Positions 8,152 through 16,512 are shown, counted from the first letter of the stretch. The stretch: DNA of 21,841 bases from J061 sp003695725 [NCBI: Candidatus Schekmanbacteria bacterium] (GCA_003695725.1 RFHX01000188.1:1-21841); one strand, 5' to 3'. Made by a program: numbers and translations. Notes: generated by a model not told the origin, from the letters alone.

Positions 8152-8716
8152 TTAGTTCATCCAAGGGACAAAGATTGCATTTTCTGTATGACTCTTTAGC
8201 CGCAAGAAGATTATTTACCGCATTTTCTTTAACTTCCTCCCTAAGGGCTTTTTCCAATGAGGAAAACTTCAAAATTTTATTTATTCTCAAATAGGCGCCG
8301 AGGATAGCTGTGTTGACGATTGGCGAAGAGAGAGTGCCAAGGCCATATTTCAAAGCAATATCGGTTGCATTCACGGTATAAACCCTATAACCATTGAATG
8401 CCGTAAATTCTATAGGCTTCTTTCTTGTATTAATCAGAATACTTCCGTTTTCCTTCAATCCATCGACTACATTCTGAAAGGTTATCAAAGTCTCATCAAG
8501 GATGATTACTGAATCAGGAGTGTAAACATTAGTGCGCTGTCGAATCGGCTCTTTATCAACTCTCAAAAAAGCAGCTACAGGTGCACCGCGCCTTTCCAAG
8601 CCAAAAACCGGAAAAGATTGTATATAAAAGCCTTCGTAAAAGAGGGCAAGCCCAAGAATTTTTGATGCTATTACAGCACCTTGGCCTCCCCTGCCATGAA
8701 ATCTTATCTCAAACAT
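8126..8716 (-). CDS. porG: 2-oxoacid (pyruvate):ferredoxin oxidoreductase, gamma subunit
   Basis: The gamma subunit (domain III), which contributes to CoA binding and complex assembly. The 196-residue product starts with the diagnostic MFEIRFHGRGGQGAV motif (GRGGQG at 8-13), then FPVFGLERRGAPV, typical of PorG/KorC. It is the first gene of the operon porG / GltD-PorD fusion / porA / porB. The last 26 bp overlap the next gene. A second ATG 4 bp upstream in another frame opens only a 3-codon frame, and no strong ribosome-binding site precedes either. Confidence 0.93.
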   Translation of the reverse strand: MFEIRFHGRGGQGAVIASKILGLALFYEGFYIQSFPVFGLERRGAPVAAFLRVDKEPIRQRTNVYTPDSVIILDETLITFQNVVDGLKENGSILINTRKKPIEFTAFNGYRVYTVNATDIALKYGLGTLSSPIVNTAILGAYLRINKILKFSSLEKALREEVKENAVNNLLAAKESYRKCNLCPLDELNEKKKSKQ

Positions 8717-8749
8717 TCATCCCGTTAAAATCAATTTATATTAAAAAAA

Positions 8750-8778
8750 ATTGAAGTACTCTTTTGAGTCTATATCAA
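8750..8778 (-). promoter_or_regulatory. Candidate sigma-70 promoter of the por operon
   Basis: On the minus strand TTGATA (8773-8778) and TTCAAT (8750-8755) are 17 bp apart. This predicts a start near 8743 and a leader of about 27 nt before porG. The -35 matches at five of six positions and the -10 at four of six. Confidence 0.35.
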
Positions 8779-8916
8779 GCTTTTCTTTTTTTTCAAGTAA
8801 AGACTGATTTAATTCCTTGGCTGCCTTTGATGATTTTAGGCATCAGAGATATCTTTTTAATAATTTTATGCTTTTATAGAAGCCTCTCACTGAAATAATA
8901 TAAAGAAAGGAGATTT

Positions 8917-9606
8917 TTAAAATCCCAAGATTTCATTTACAATGATTACCGACATTCTGCCTGATTCAGCCTGCCCTTCTATAATCGAAAACATATTGCA
9001 AATTCTTTGAGGCGGATAACAGATGTCTTCCTTGCAAAAACCCGTTTCTGCACAAGGCGCATCTGCATTAAAACGCAAACTATTCATCGGGCCTGCTGTG
9101 AGGTAGATTCTTTCTACTCCTTCCTGAATATTTTTTACAATCTTATTTATTCCGCAGACAATAATTACTTTCTGCGGCCCATATATCATCGATGCAATTC
9201 TGTTGCCGATTCCATCAGCATTGATCAGTTCGCCTTTCATCGTAATTGCATTGGTGCTTGAAACAAATACATCTGCCATCAAACCCTCACGGCGCATTTT
9301 ATCCACTTCCTTCTTTGAAATATCCTCTCTATAGCGGTCGAGAAGGTTTATATCCATCTGCCGCAGAGTATCGATAATTCCTGACTCAACAATCGTTACT
9401 GACCCTCCCAACGCCACAGTAGCGCCTTTTGGAATCATCTTCTTAATTTTCCTGCATGCATCGGAGCTTGATTCGACAAAGATTCCTTCTATATTTCTTT
9501 TATTCAATTCATCACAGAGTTTTTCTACTCTTCTTTTGATTACTTCGCTTCTTGGATTTGGTGCTGTTTTCTTATCTTTCCTACCTTTCTTTTTTACCTG
9601 TCTCAT
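8917..9606 (-). CDS. LUD-domain (LutC/YkgG, DUF162) protein with a C-terminal Cys cluster
   Basis: A 229-residue member of the LUD family. Relatives include LutC/YkgG of lactate-utilisation complexes, but many anaerobic members stand alone with unknown roles. Visible family features are GATVALGGSVTIVESG (61-76), DVFVSSTNAIT (112-122), GQLVN-like GELINADG (125-132) with a Gly-Asn-Arg turn, and KVIIVCGINKIV (146-157). The C-terminal cysteines C185, C191, C196 and C203 (spacing x5, x4, x6) could bind an iron-sulfur cluster or zinc. The first 20 residues are very basic and probably disordered. LutA and LutB are not adjacent. It starts 3 bp after the acylphosphatase stop, so the two are cotranscribed. 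I do not assign a substrate. Confidence 0.85.
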   Translation of the reverse strand: MRQVKKKGRKDKKTAPNPRSEVIKRRVEKLCDELNKRNIEGIFVESSSDACRKIKKMIPKGATVALGGSVTIVESGIIDTLRQMDINLLDRYREDISKKEVDKMRREGLMADVFVSSTNAITMKGELINADGIGNRIASMIYGPQKVIIVCGINKIVKNIQEGVERIYLTAGPMNSLRFNADAPCAETGFCKEDICYPPQRICNMFSIIEGQAESGRMSVIIVNEILGF

Positions 9607-9609
9607 AAT

Positions 9610-9888
9610 TTAGTACTCGATCCTAAAATCGTTATAGCTTCCCGTATAATCATCCTTTTCAACTTCTACACTCTCAACAACAGCTGAAGAGGGACCCCGT
9701 TTTAATGACTCGACGAATGAATCGACATCCTCTTCGTCTCCTTCGGCATAGGCAAAGACCGAACCGTCATATTCATTCTTGACATAACCGAAAACACCAA
9801 TCCTTCTTGCTTCACGGACGGTATAATAACGGAATCCAACTCCCTGAACTATTCCCCTGACTTTTATTTTGGCTGATATTTTTTTCAT
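9610..9888 (-). CDS. acyP: Acylphosphatase
   Basis: A small cytoplasmic enzyme that hydrolyses acyl phosphates such as acetyl-phosphate or 1,3-bisphosphoglycerate. The 92-residue length is standard. The signature is clear: KVRGIVQGVGFRYYT carries the phosphate-loop and catalytic Arg20, and GYVKNEYDGSV carries the catalytic Asn38. It is the first gene of a two-gene unit with the LUD protein, behind a good minus-strand promoter. The ATG has no recognisable Shine-Dalgarno site, only an A-rich leader. The family call is near certain. Confidence 0.95.
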   Translation of the reverse strand: MKKISAKIKVRGIVQGVGFRYYTVREARRIGVFGYVKNEYDGSVFAYAEGDEEDVDSFVESLKRGPSSAVVESVEVEKDDYTGSYNDFRIEY

Positions 9889-9908
9889 AATTTTTATTTT
9901 TTTCGATG

Positions 9909-9938
9909 ATTATAAGATACTAAGGAAATAAGGGTCAA
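9909..9938 (-). promoter_or_regulatory. Sigma-70 promoter of acyP-LUD
   Basis: On the minus strand TTGACC (9933-9938) and a perfect TATAAT (9909-9914) are separated by 18 bp. The predicted start is near 9902, leaving a leader of about 14 nt before the acyP ATG. It is divergent from the promoter at 9987-10015. Confidence 0.7.
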
Positions 9939-9986
9939 GAGTAGATGTAATAAAAAATTGAAAGATGTAAATTGTTTTTTAATCTT

Positions 9987-10015
9987 TTGACAAAAAGAGT
10001 TCGAGTATATATATT
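9987..10015 (+). promoter_or_regulatory. Sigma-70 promoter giving a (near) leaderless nucleotide-sugar dehydrogenase mRNA
   Basis: A perfect TTGACA (9987-9992), 17-bp spacing and TATATT (10010-10015) predict transcription start near 10022, only about 3 nt before the ATG at 10025. TATATA variants in the same TA tract shift this by a few bases at most. No Shine-Dalgarno sequence lies between promoter and ATG. Confidence 0.65.
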
Positions 10016-10024
10016 TTTGCGATT

Positions 10025-11326
10025 ATGAACATAGATAAACTTATAAAAACAAAGAAAGCGAAAGTTGCCGTAATAGGACTCGGTTATGTGGGTCTGCCGT
10101 TGGCTATGGAAATAGTGAATGGCGGATTTTCAGTAGTCGGAATCGATGTTGAAAAGAAAAAGGTCAATAGGATAAACCGAGGAAGCTCTCCTGTCTTGGA
10201 TGTAAGCGATGACATATTAAAAAATGCTCTCAATTCTAAAAGATTTTCATCTACAACAGATTATTCTATTTTAAAAAAAGCGGATATTATTACAATCTGT
10301 GTCCCTACTCCACTCCGAAAGACAAGAGATCCAGATATTTCTTATATCATTGCAGCAATCAACAATGTCAAAAATTTCATAAGAAAGGGACAGCTTATAA
10401 TACTTGAAAGCACTACCTATCCCGGCACAACAAGAGAATTGATAAAGCCCACTCTTGAATCGTCAGGTTTAAAGGCAGGTAAGGATTTTTTCCTTGCATT
10501 TTCACCTGAAAGGATCGATCCGGGCAACAAAGAATTCACCACCAAAAACACTCCTAAAGTCGTAGGAGGGATAAGCCCTAAATGTACAAAGATAGCAGCT
10601 CTCTTTTATTCCCAATTTATAGACAGCGTCACAGAGGTATCAAATAGCGACAGCGCAGAAATGGTAAAGCTTTTGGAAAACACATTTAGAAGCGTCAATA
10701 TAGGGCTTGTGAACGAGATGGCGCTAATCTGTGACAAACTTGGAATCAATGTTTGGGAAGTAATCGATGCTGCTGCCACTAAACCTTTCGGTTTTATGCC
10801 ATTTTATCCGGGACCCGGATTGGGGGGGCACTGCATACCTATCGACCCTCATTATCTTTCATGGAAACTAAAGGAATTGAACTTCAATGCAAGATTTATT
10901 GAGCTTGCAGGTGAAGTAAATTCTCATATGCCTGAATTCGTAATATCAAAGATAACAGATTCTCTGAACATTAGGAATAAAAGCGTCAAAGGAGCAAAAG
11001 TACTTATTATTGGAGTTTCATACAAAAGAGACATCAATGATATGAGAGAATCTCCTGCCTTAGATATCATTGGAATATTGGATGAAAAGGGCGCAAAAAT
11101 ATCATATTATGACCCTTACATTCCATCTTTTACGCTCAAGGGGAAAAAATACAAATCAAAAAATCTTACGCCCAATGAGATCAAAAACGCAGATTGCGTT
11201 GTCATAACAACAAACCATAGCTGTATCGATTACGAAAAAGTAGTCAAACATTCCAAGTTAATTGTCGATACTCGCAATGCTCTCAAAAATTTCAAAAGGA
11301 ACAGAAAAAAGATAGTTCTTCTCTGA
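10025..11326 (+). CDS. wbpA: UDP-N-acetylglucosamine 6-dehydrogenase-type nucleotide-sugar dehydrogenase (WbpA/TviB-like)
   Basis: Oxidises the C6 hydroxyl of a UDP-sugar to the uronic acid with two NAD+, in the cytoplasm, to feed polysaccharide synthesis. The 433-residue product shows the NAD motif VIGLGYVGLPLA (16-27), the conserved CVPTPL (92-97) and EST/YPGTT segment, and GPGLGGHCIPIDPHYLSW with nucleophile Cys270. The C-terminal NAD/UDP domain has VSYKRDINDMRESPALDI. Length and the GGHCIPIDPHYL form fit the UDP-GlcNAc (WbpA/WbpO/TviB) branch better than the UDP-glucose branch. The 4-epimerase gene follows 6 bp downstream, consistent with a UDP-GlcNAcA to UDP-GalNAcA route. The exact substrate (UDP-GlcNAc or UDP-ManNAc) is inferred. 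Confidence 0.88.
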   Translation: MNIDKLIKTKKAKVAVIGLGYVGLPLAMEIVNGGFSVVGIDVEKKKVNRINRGSSPVLDVSDDILKNALNSKRFSSTTDYSILKKADIITICVPTPLRKTRDPDISYIIAAINNVKNFIRKGQLIILESTTYPGTTRELIKPTLESSGLKAGKDFFLAFSPERIDPGNKEFTTKNTPKVVGGISPKCTKIAALFYSQFIDSVTEVSNSDSAEMVKLLENTFRSVNIGLVNEMALICDKLGINVWEVIDAAATKPFGFMPFYPGPGLGGHCIPIDPHYLSWKLKELNFNARFIELAGEVNSHMPEFVISKITDSLNIRNKSVKGAKVLIIGVSYKRDINDMRESPALDIIGILDEKGAKISYYDPYIPSFTLKGKKYKSKNLTPNEIKNADCVVITTNHSCIDYEKVVKHSKLIVDTRNALKNFKRNRKKIVLL

Positions 11327-11332
11327 ATAATT

Positions 11333-12256
11333 ATGGCTATTTATCTTGTGACAGGCGGCGCCGGTTTTATCGGCTCAAATATCTGCGATGAGCTCGCAAA
11401 AAGAGGATGGAAGACGAGGGTCTTTGACAATCTCTCAACAGGTAAATCAGAAAACCTGAAACATCTTGAAGGAAAAATAGAGTTTATTCGCGGAGATCTG
11501 CGTAATATGGAAGAGGTGAAATCTGCAGTAAAGAATGTAGATATGATTTTTCATCTTGCCGCACTTCCATCGGTTATAAGGTCTGTCCAGGACCCTATTA
11601 CAAGCAATTCTGCAAATATAGACGGCACGCTAAATCTTCTTGTTGCGGCAAGGGATGCAGGAGTGAGAAGAATAATATTTGCAGGCTCTTCCTCTGCCTA
11701 TGGTGATACAGAAGAAGACAGCAAGTATGAAGAAATGAAGCCGTCTCCCCTATCACCATACGCCATAACCAAAGTAACAGGAGAGTATTACTGCAAGGTC
11801 TTTTCAAATCTTTATGGCATAGAAACTGTAATACTGCGCTACTTCAATGTTTTTGGTCCAAGACAAGACCCATCTTCGCCCTATTCCGGCGTCATCTCCA
11901 TATTTGTAAAAAAGATGAAGTCAGGGGAAAGACCTACAATATTCGGCAATGGCAAGCAATCACGAGATTTCACCTTTGTCAAAAATGTTGTCAACGCCAA
12001 TATGCTTGCCTCTGAGAAGGAGGGAATATCAGGAGAAATCATCAATATTGCCTGCGGTAAAAGAGTCACCGTCAATCAATTGGTTGATGAACTCAATGAG
12101 ATTTTGGGAACGAATATAAAACCAATTTATGCTGACCCTCGCCCCGGAGATATACTGCATTCTCTTGCAGACATAAGAAAAGCAGAAAGACTTCTTGGCT
12201 ACAAACCTGAAGTGCATTTCAAAGAAGGATTGAGAAAAACTGTTGAAAGTATCTAA
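11333..12256 (+). CDS. NAD-dependent UDP-hexose 4-epimerase (SDR family, WbpP/TviC/GalE-like)
   Basis: An extended short-chain dehydrogenase/reductase that inverts C4 of a UDP-sugar. The NAD-binding TGGAGFIGS (7-15), a Ser-rich catalytic segment AGSSSAYG (117-124), the catalytic pair Tyr143 and Lys147 in SPYAITK, and RYFNVFGPRQDP (169-180) are all present. At 307 residues it has the length of compact GalE-like enzymes, shorter than WbpP/TviC. It lies 6 bp after the 6-dehydrogenase stop and is presumably cotranscribed. The natural inference is epimerisation of UDP-GlcNAc or UDP-GlcNAcA to the galacto form. UDP-glucose 4-epimerase activity cannot be excluded. Confidence 0.86.
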   Translation: MAIYLVTGGAGFIGSNICDELAKRGWKTRVFDNLSTGKSENLKHLEGKIEFIRGDLRNMEEVKSAVKNVDMIFHLAALPSVIRSVQDPITSNSANIDGTLNLLVAARDAGVRRIIFAGSSSAYGDTEEDSKYEEMKPSPLSPYAITKVTGEYYCKVFSNLYGIETVILRYFNVFGPRQDPSSPYSGVISIFVKKMKSGERPTIFGNGKQSRDFTFVKNVVNANMLASEKEGISGEIINIACGKRVTVNQLVDELNEILGTNIKPIYADPRPGDILHSLADIRKAERLLGYKPEVHFKEGLRKTVESI

Positions 12257-12342
12257 AATTCCTGCTTATATTTCACTGTTCTAAAAATTTTTTATCAAAC
12301 CAATCACACAAAATTCTGAAAGCAAATTTTTTCTATTTAATA

Positions 12343-12350
12343 GAGGGAGA
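12343..12350 (+). promoter_or_regulatory. Ribosome-binding site choosing between two near ATGs of the phosphomutase
   Basis: GAGGGAGA lies 6 nt before the ATG at 12357. An earlier ATG at 12352 is only 1 nt from this site and reads ATG-AAA-TGA, a 2-codon frame whose stop overlaps the real start as ATGA. The spacing selects 12357. Confidence 0.6.
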
Positions 12351-12356
12351 TATGAA

Positions 12357-13718
12357 ATGATAAATCCACAAATCTTTAGACAATATGACATAAGAGGTCT
12401 TGTTGGAAGCGACCTTACTCCTGAAGTTGTTGAATTGATAGGAAAAGCTTTTGCAACCTACCTCAACAGGGAAGGAAAAAATAAAATCTCTATAGGTTAC
12501 GACATTCGGTTGAGTTCTGAATCCTTCAAGGATGCCATTATTCGTGGAGCAACATCTGCAGGATGCAACTGCATAGATATAGGGATGGTGCCTACACCGG
12601 TACTCTATTATTCGCTGTTTTCGCTCGATGTTGACGGAGGAGTAATGATAACAGGAAGCCATAATCCTCCTGAATTCAATGGACTGAAACTTTGCAATAA
12701 TAAAACAACACTCTATGGAGAAGAAATTCAGGAGATAAGGAAAATCATTGAAAGCGGAAATTTTTCATCAGGCAATGGGACATCTGAAAAGAGTGATATC
12801 AAGGGAAAATACATCGATATGATTGCTGAAAGGATAAAATTAGAAAAGCCCCTAAGGATTGTTGTAGATGCAGGAAATGGCACTGCCTCCCATATTGCAC
12901 CAGCTCTTTTGAGGAAGCTTGGCTGTGAAGTAAAAGAGCTCTTTTGTGAACCTGACGGCAATTTTCCCAACCACCACCCCGACCCGACAATTGAAGAAAA
13001 CCTCAAAACACTCATAGAAACTGTCGTAAGTGGGAACTATGATATGGGAATCGGTTATGATGGAGATGCTGACAGAATCGGCGTAATCGATGATAAGGGC
13101 AACATCATTTGGGGTGACCAATTAATGATTCTCTTTTCAAGGGAAATTCTAAAAAACGGTTCACAGCCCATTGTATTTGAAGTTAAATGTTCACAAACCT
13201 TGTTCGATGATGTGAAAAAGCATGGCGGACAACCTATTATGTGGAAAGCAGGGCATTCACTCATCAAAAATAAGATGAAAGAGCTGAATGCTCCACTTGG
13301 GGGAGAAATGAGCGGACATATGTTCTTTGCAGACAGATACTTTGGCTATGACGATGCCATTTACGCATCGTGCAGGATGGCAGAGCTTCTTTCAAAAAGC
13401 GGCAAAAAGTGTTCAGAATTGCTCTCAGATATCCCAAAAATGTATAACACTCCTGAAATTCGAGTTGACTGCTCTGATAGTGAAAAATTCAAAATAGTCA
13501 GCGAAGTAGCAGAATACTTCAAAAAGCAGTATGAAGTGATAGATGTGGATGGAGTCCGTTTTATGACAGAAGGAGGATGGGGATTAATAAGGGCATCGAA
13601 TACACAGCCGGTCCTTGTATTGAGGTTTGAAGCAGTTTCCCCTGAACGTCTAAATGAAATAAAAAAAATAGTATTTGATAAATTGAGCGAATATGAATCG
13701 GTAAAGCTTCCAGAATAG
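12357..13718 (+). CDS. algC: Phosphomannomutase/phosphoglucomutase (AlgC-type alpha-D-phosphohexomutase)
   Basis: Interconverts hexose 6- and 1-phosphates through a phosphoserine enzyme, supplying mannose-1-P or glucose-1-P for nucleotide sugars. In 453 residues I see the start FRQYDIRG (7-14), typical of AlgC-type PMM/PGM, the catalytic phosphoserine S101 in TGSHNP, the Mg site DGDADR (235-240), the sugar-recognition loop GGEMSGH (315-321) and the C-terminal phosphate-binding RASNTQPVL. The order and length match the family. It lies 100 bp after the epimerase on the same strand and has its own ribosome-binding site, so it may be cotranscribed or have a weak promoter in the gap. A GlmM role is less likely because GlmM proteins lack this FRQYDIRG start. 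Confidence 0.92.
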   Translation: MINPQIFRQYDIRGLVGSDLTPEVVELIGKAFATYLNREGKNKISIGYDIRLSSESFKDAIIRGATSAGCNCIDIGMVPTPVLYYSLFSLDVDGGVMITGSHNPPEFNGLKLCNNKTTLYGEEIQEIRKIIESGNFSSGNGTSEKSDIKGKYIDMIAERIKLEKPLRIVVDAGNGTASHIAPALLRKLGCEVKELFCEPDGNFPNHHPDPTIEENLKTLIETVVSGNYDMGIGYDGDADRIGVIDDKGNIIWGDQLMILFSREILKNGSQPIVFEVKCSQTLFDDVKKHGGQPIMWKAGHSLIKNKMKELNAPLGGEMSGHMFFADRYFGYDDAIYASCRMAELLSKSGKKCSELLSDIPKMYNTPEIRVDCSDSEKFKIVSEVAEYFKKQYEVIDVDGVRFMTEGGWGLIRASNTQPVLVLRFEAVSPERLNEIKKIVFDKLSEYESVKLPE

Positions 13719-13857
13719 GCATTCCGTGTTTGGAAGTGATTCCGTCAGGGGTTTCCTAAAACAATTCATTAAAGTATTTCATTATAGTGTGCTACTACTG
13801 TGTCCATATCCATTTTTCTTGAGCATCGAGATGATATGAGCACTCAAAAAACTTTTT

Positions 13858-16512
13858 TTATCGCCGCCTAAAGAAGCTTTTCAGTGTGGCAGGAATCATT
13901 GTTTTCAATAGTTTCATTTGAAGAAGATTAAGCGCAATTTCCCTATAAGTTTTGTCTCCTGAAATCGTATTGTAGAGTATATCATAAAAATATCTATTAT
14001 CACGAGAATATCTTACAAAAAGCTCAATTGCCCTCATATTACTACCTAAAGTGCATAAATATCGAATCATTGCACCATAGTAATAATCAGAAACCAAATC
14101 TTTGCATAAATGGGCATAATAACTTAGCGCATCTTCAGAATATCCCTGATTGAATATAACTTCTGCCGCCCTGACTCCTGTCATAAGCGCCATATCGATG
14201 CCGTGAGATTTAAAAGGTTTAACCCATCCTGTTGCATTCCCCACAATAACATACCTGTCTCCATATACTCCTGATGCATAAGAAATTGGGAATGTGCCGG
14301 AATAATATTTAAGATTACCATAATCAACCTTAGGTATTATATTTCTTACAGATTTGTCCATCAAAAACATATCCATATCTTTTGATGTAATGTTTCTTCC
14401 TGCAATATTGACTACAATATAATCATATTTTGGCACAACTGCGCCAAACTCAACATTTTTGAGTGAAGACAAAAGAAAAGCGTATATGCCGTTTCTAAAT
14501 CTTTCATCGATTTCTTCATGTTTGACATCAATCTTAGTCAAAAAAGTTTTCATAACTTTCGCAGGGCGTCGATATTTGCCATCTGTAGCATACTCAAAAA
14601 CTTCAAGCATTGCATCATCGAGTCCGAAAGCTCCGACAACAACATCAGCTTTTCGGAAAGAGCTTTCACTATAAACTCTAACTTCATTCGTGAAAGAGGT
14701 ATGCGGAAATTCGACTCCATAGACGCGGCTATGAATAACCTCTGCCCCCAGCGCTTTTGCATAATTCAAGAGATAGCGGTCCATTTCTACTCTTCGTACA
14801 GTATAGAAAGGTTTATTATCTTCTCTTCTTATAAGGTCGATTTCTTCTTCATCCGTACAGAGGACATACTTCTCTATTCTGCTTCTAAAAATAGCTTGAG
14901 GCATATTTACGCCAACAAGCGAATATAGGACTCTCATAGCGTCAGGAGAAAGAATTCCCATACACTGATTAAAGTGATTCGAAAAATCTTTGCCCTCAAA
15001 AATTGTAACCTTGATGTCTCTCTTCTTTTCAGCAGCTAACTTTAGAAGTGTAATCGCACAGCTTGCCCCGGCAGGCCCTCCTCCTATTATCAGCACCCGT
15101 CCCCCTTTATCAAGCGTATAGTGAGGTACAGCAATAATTTTTCTCCGAATCTTTTGCTTTATTTCTTCAGATTCATTGGTGCTCTTTTTCCCTTTCTTCA
15201 ATTCAGAAAAAAGATTAACAAAAAACTGCAGAAAAAAGGTAAAAAGGAGTCTTGGATGAAGACTTCTCAATAAAATCCATTTATAGGGGGCTTCACCACT
15301 GAAAAAATACCACATACATTTACTCATATGCCGCGATGACGGCAAGGTACGGTTATGCTCGATATCAGCCACGGATGCCTGAAGAGAAGCCAAGAATCTA
15401 TTATTCGCTACATGGTCATTGATGAAGAACATTATCTTGCCGTATTTGTTGTCAATATTGAACATTCTGCGGCATTTTTTATAGAAATGCTTTTTCAGTG
15501 ATCCTGCGTCGATACCATAGTTGACAACTGCATCAGCGGCAAAAAAGGCAGTATAATATGCCGACTCGATACCGTTTTTAAGATACCTTGAATCACAGGC
15601 ATCACCAATGATTGCCATTCTGTCATAGTAGGGTTGTTTAGCTGAAGTTACCGGAAGCTTTGGGTGACAATGGCATACAATATTCTCAACAGAAGGCAGA
15701 TAATTTTTTATTTCACTGTTTTGAATTGCATCTTTGAGGTCGGCAATTTTAACATGTTCACCAATTGCCGTAAGGGTAAGAATATTCTTTTTAGGAGTAA
15801 TGGCAATAAACTTCAGCTTTTTATCGCCAAAGTTGAAGAGATGAATCATATTGCCAAGTTTCTTATCAACAAATTCTTCATCTACGACAATTTCTGCCTG
15901 GCATGCATGCCAAGTGGCAGGCGGAACATAACCAAAAGGAATTTTTTTATGAAAATTTGTATTGACGCCGAAAGCACCTGCAACAAAATCGTATTCTATC
16001 TCTTTCTCATCTTCATTTGCCACCAAGGAGATGCCGCTATTCCCATTTATCCTTATCTCTTTTACGACTTCCTTTTTCCAACAGGCGCCTTCTTCAACGA
16101 CTTTATCCAACAACAAACGGTCGAAGCTTGCATATCCTTCTTCTGACGAAAGAGGACCTATTCCACGAAAAACTGAATAGATAGGAGTATTCGGGTCTTT
16201 GTAAAGAGTAATGAATCTTTCTTTCAAATGAAAGGCATATCCATTTATTTCCTGCCGAACAGACCTTTCATCGAGATTGATACCTTCATCGAAAAGCTTT
16301 TTGATCACCTTATAACCAAGTACGCCTGCGCACATATTGCAGTCGCGAGGAAGATTTGTTGAAAATGATTTGCCATCGTAGATATCTATGCTTCCAGTTA
16401 TTCCCTTCTTGCGGGAAAGTTTTATCAGGAAATGCGCAAACAAACTCCCTGCCGGACCACCGCCAATGACAGCGGCTTTAAAACCATCATTGAGTTTTAT
16501 TCTGCCGCTCAT
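13858..16512 (-). CDS. Tandem-duplicated FAD-dependent oxidoreductase (geranylgeranyl-reductase-like), two copies in one chain
   Basis: An 884-residue protein of two homologous halves. Half 1 runs from about 1 to 455 and half 2 from about 467 to 884. Each has a GGGPAG FAD Rossmann motif (17-22 and 477-482), a Cys-containing loop (NMCAGVLG 59-66; NQCMGIL 515-521) and a second FAD contact (IIGDACDSRYLKNGIESAY 301-319; VIVGNATGWVKPFKSHGID 755-773). Each also ends in a similar helical tail (SGEAPYKWILLRSLHPRLL; SGDKTYREIALNLLQMKLL). The tails are hydrophobic with basic residues, suggesting monotopic membrane contact. The family reduces isoprenoid double bonds or oxidises other lipid-like substrates, but I do not assign a substrate. 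The gene is divergent from an ECF transporter. Both halves keep their FAD motifs, so both may bind FAD. Confidence 0.85.
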   Translation of the reverse strand: MSGRIKLNDGFKAAVIGGGPAGSLFAHFLIKLSRKKGITGSIDIYDGKSFSTNLPRDCNMCAGVLGYKVIKKLFDEGINLDERSVRQEINGYAFHLKERFITLYKDPNTPIYSVFRGIGPLSSEEGYASFDRLLLDKVVEEGACWKKEVVKEIRINGNSGISLVANEDEKEIEYDFVAGAFGVNTNFHKKIPFGYVPPATWHACQAEIVVDEEFVDKKLGNMIHLFNFGDKKLKFIAITPKKNILTLTAIGEHVKIADLKDAIQNSEIKNYLPSVENIVCHCHPKLPVTSAKQPYYDRMAIIGDACDSRYLKNGIESAYYTAFFAADAVVNYGIDAGSLKKHFYKKCRRMFNIDNKYGKIMFFINDHVANNRFLASLQASVADIEHNRTLPSSRHMSKCMWYFFSGEAPYKWILLRSLHPRLLFTFFLQFFVNLFSELKKGKKSTNESEEIKQKIRRKIIAVPHYTLDKGGRVLIIGGGPAGASCAITLLKLAAEKKRDIKVTIFEGKDFSNHFNQCMGILSPDAMRVLYSLVGVNMPQAIFRSRIEKYVLCTDEEEIDLIRREDNKPFYTVRRVEMDRYLLNYAKALGAEVIHSRVYGVEFPHTSFTNEVRVYSESSFRKADVVVGAFGLDDAMLEVFEYATDGKYRRPAKVMKTFLTKIDVKHEEIDERFRNGIYAFLLSSLKNVEFGAVVPKYDYIVVNIAGRNITSKDMDMFLMDKSVRNIIPKVDYGNLKYYSGTFPISYASGVYGDRYVIVGNATGWVKPFKSHGIDMALMTGVRAAEVIFNQGYSEDALSYYAHLCKDLVSDYYYGAMIRYLCTLGSNMRAIELFVRYSRDNRYFYDILYNTISGDKTYREIALNLLQMKLLKTMIPATLKSFFRRR

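Noticed and set aside
8906-8913. AAAGGAGA on the plus strand between the LUD gene and porG.
   Set aside because: No start codon or reading frame follows at a suitable distance; it overlaps the antisense end of the LUD gene.
12352-12360. Two-codon frame ATG-AAA-TGA overlapping the phosphomutase start.
   Set aside because: It is only 1 nt from the ribosome-binding site and most likely chance; no sign of regulatory use.
13719-13857. Possible bidirectional terminator between the convergent phosphomutase and FAD-protein genes (TTGAG...CTCAA followed by A6-C-T7).
   Set aside because: The stem is only about 5 bp with a long loop and the T-run is offset by an A-run, so support is too weak to annotate.
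14425-14450. TTTGGC...GCCAAA inverted repeat near 14431.
   Set aside because: It lies within the coding sequence of the FAD protein with no regulatory context.
14459-16180. Several plus-strand open frames of 70-160 codons within 14459-16180.
   Set aside because: They are antisense shadows of the 884-codon FAD protein, whose duplicated motifs show that it is the real gene.
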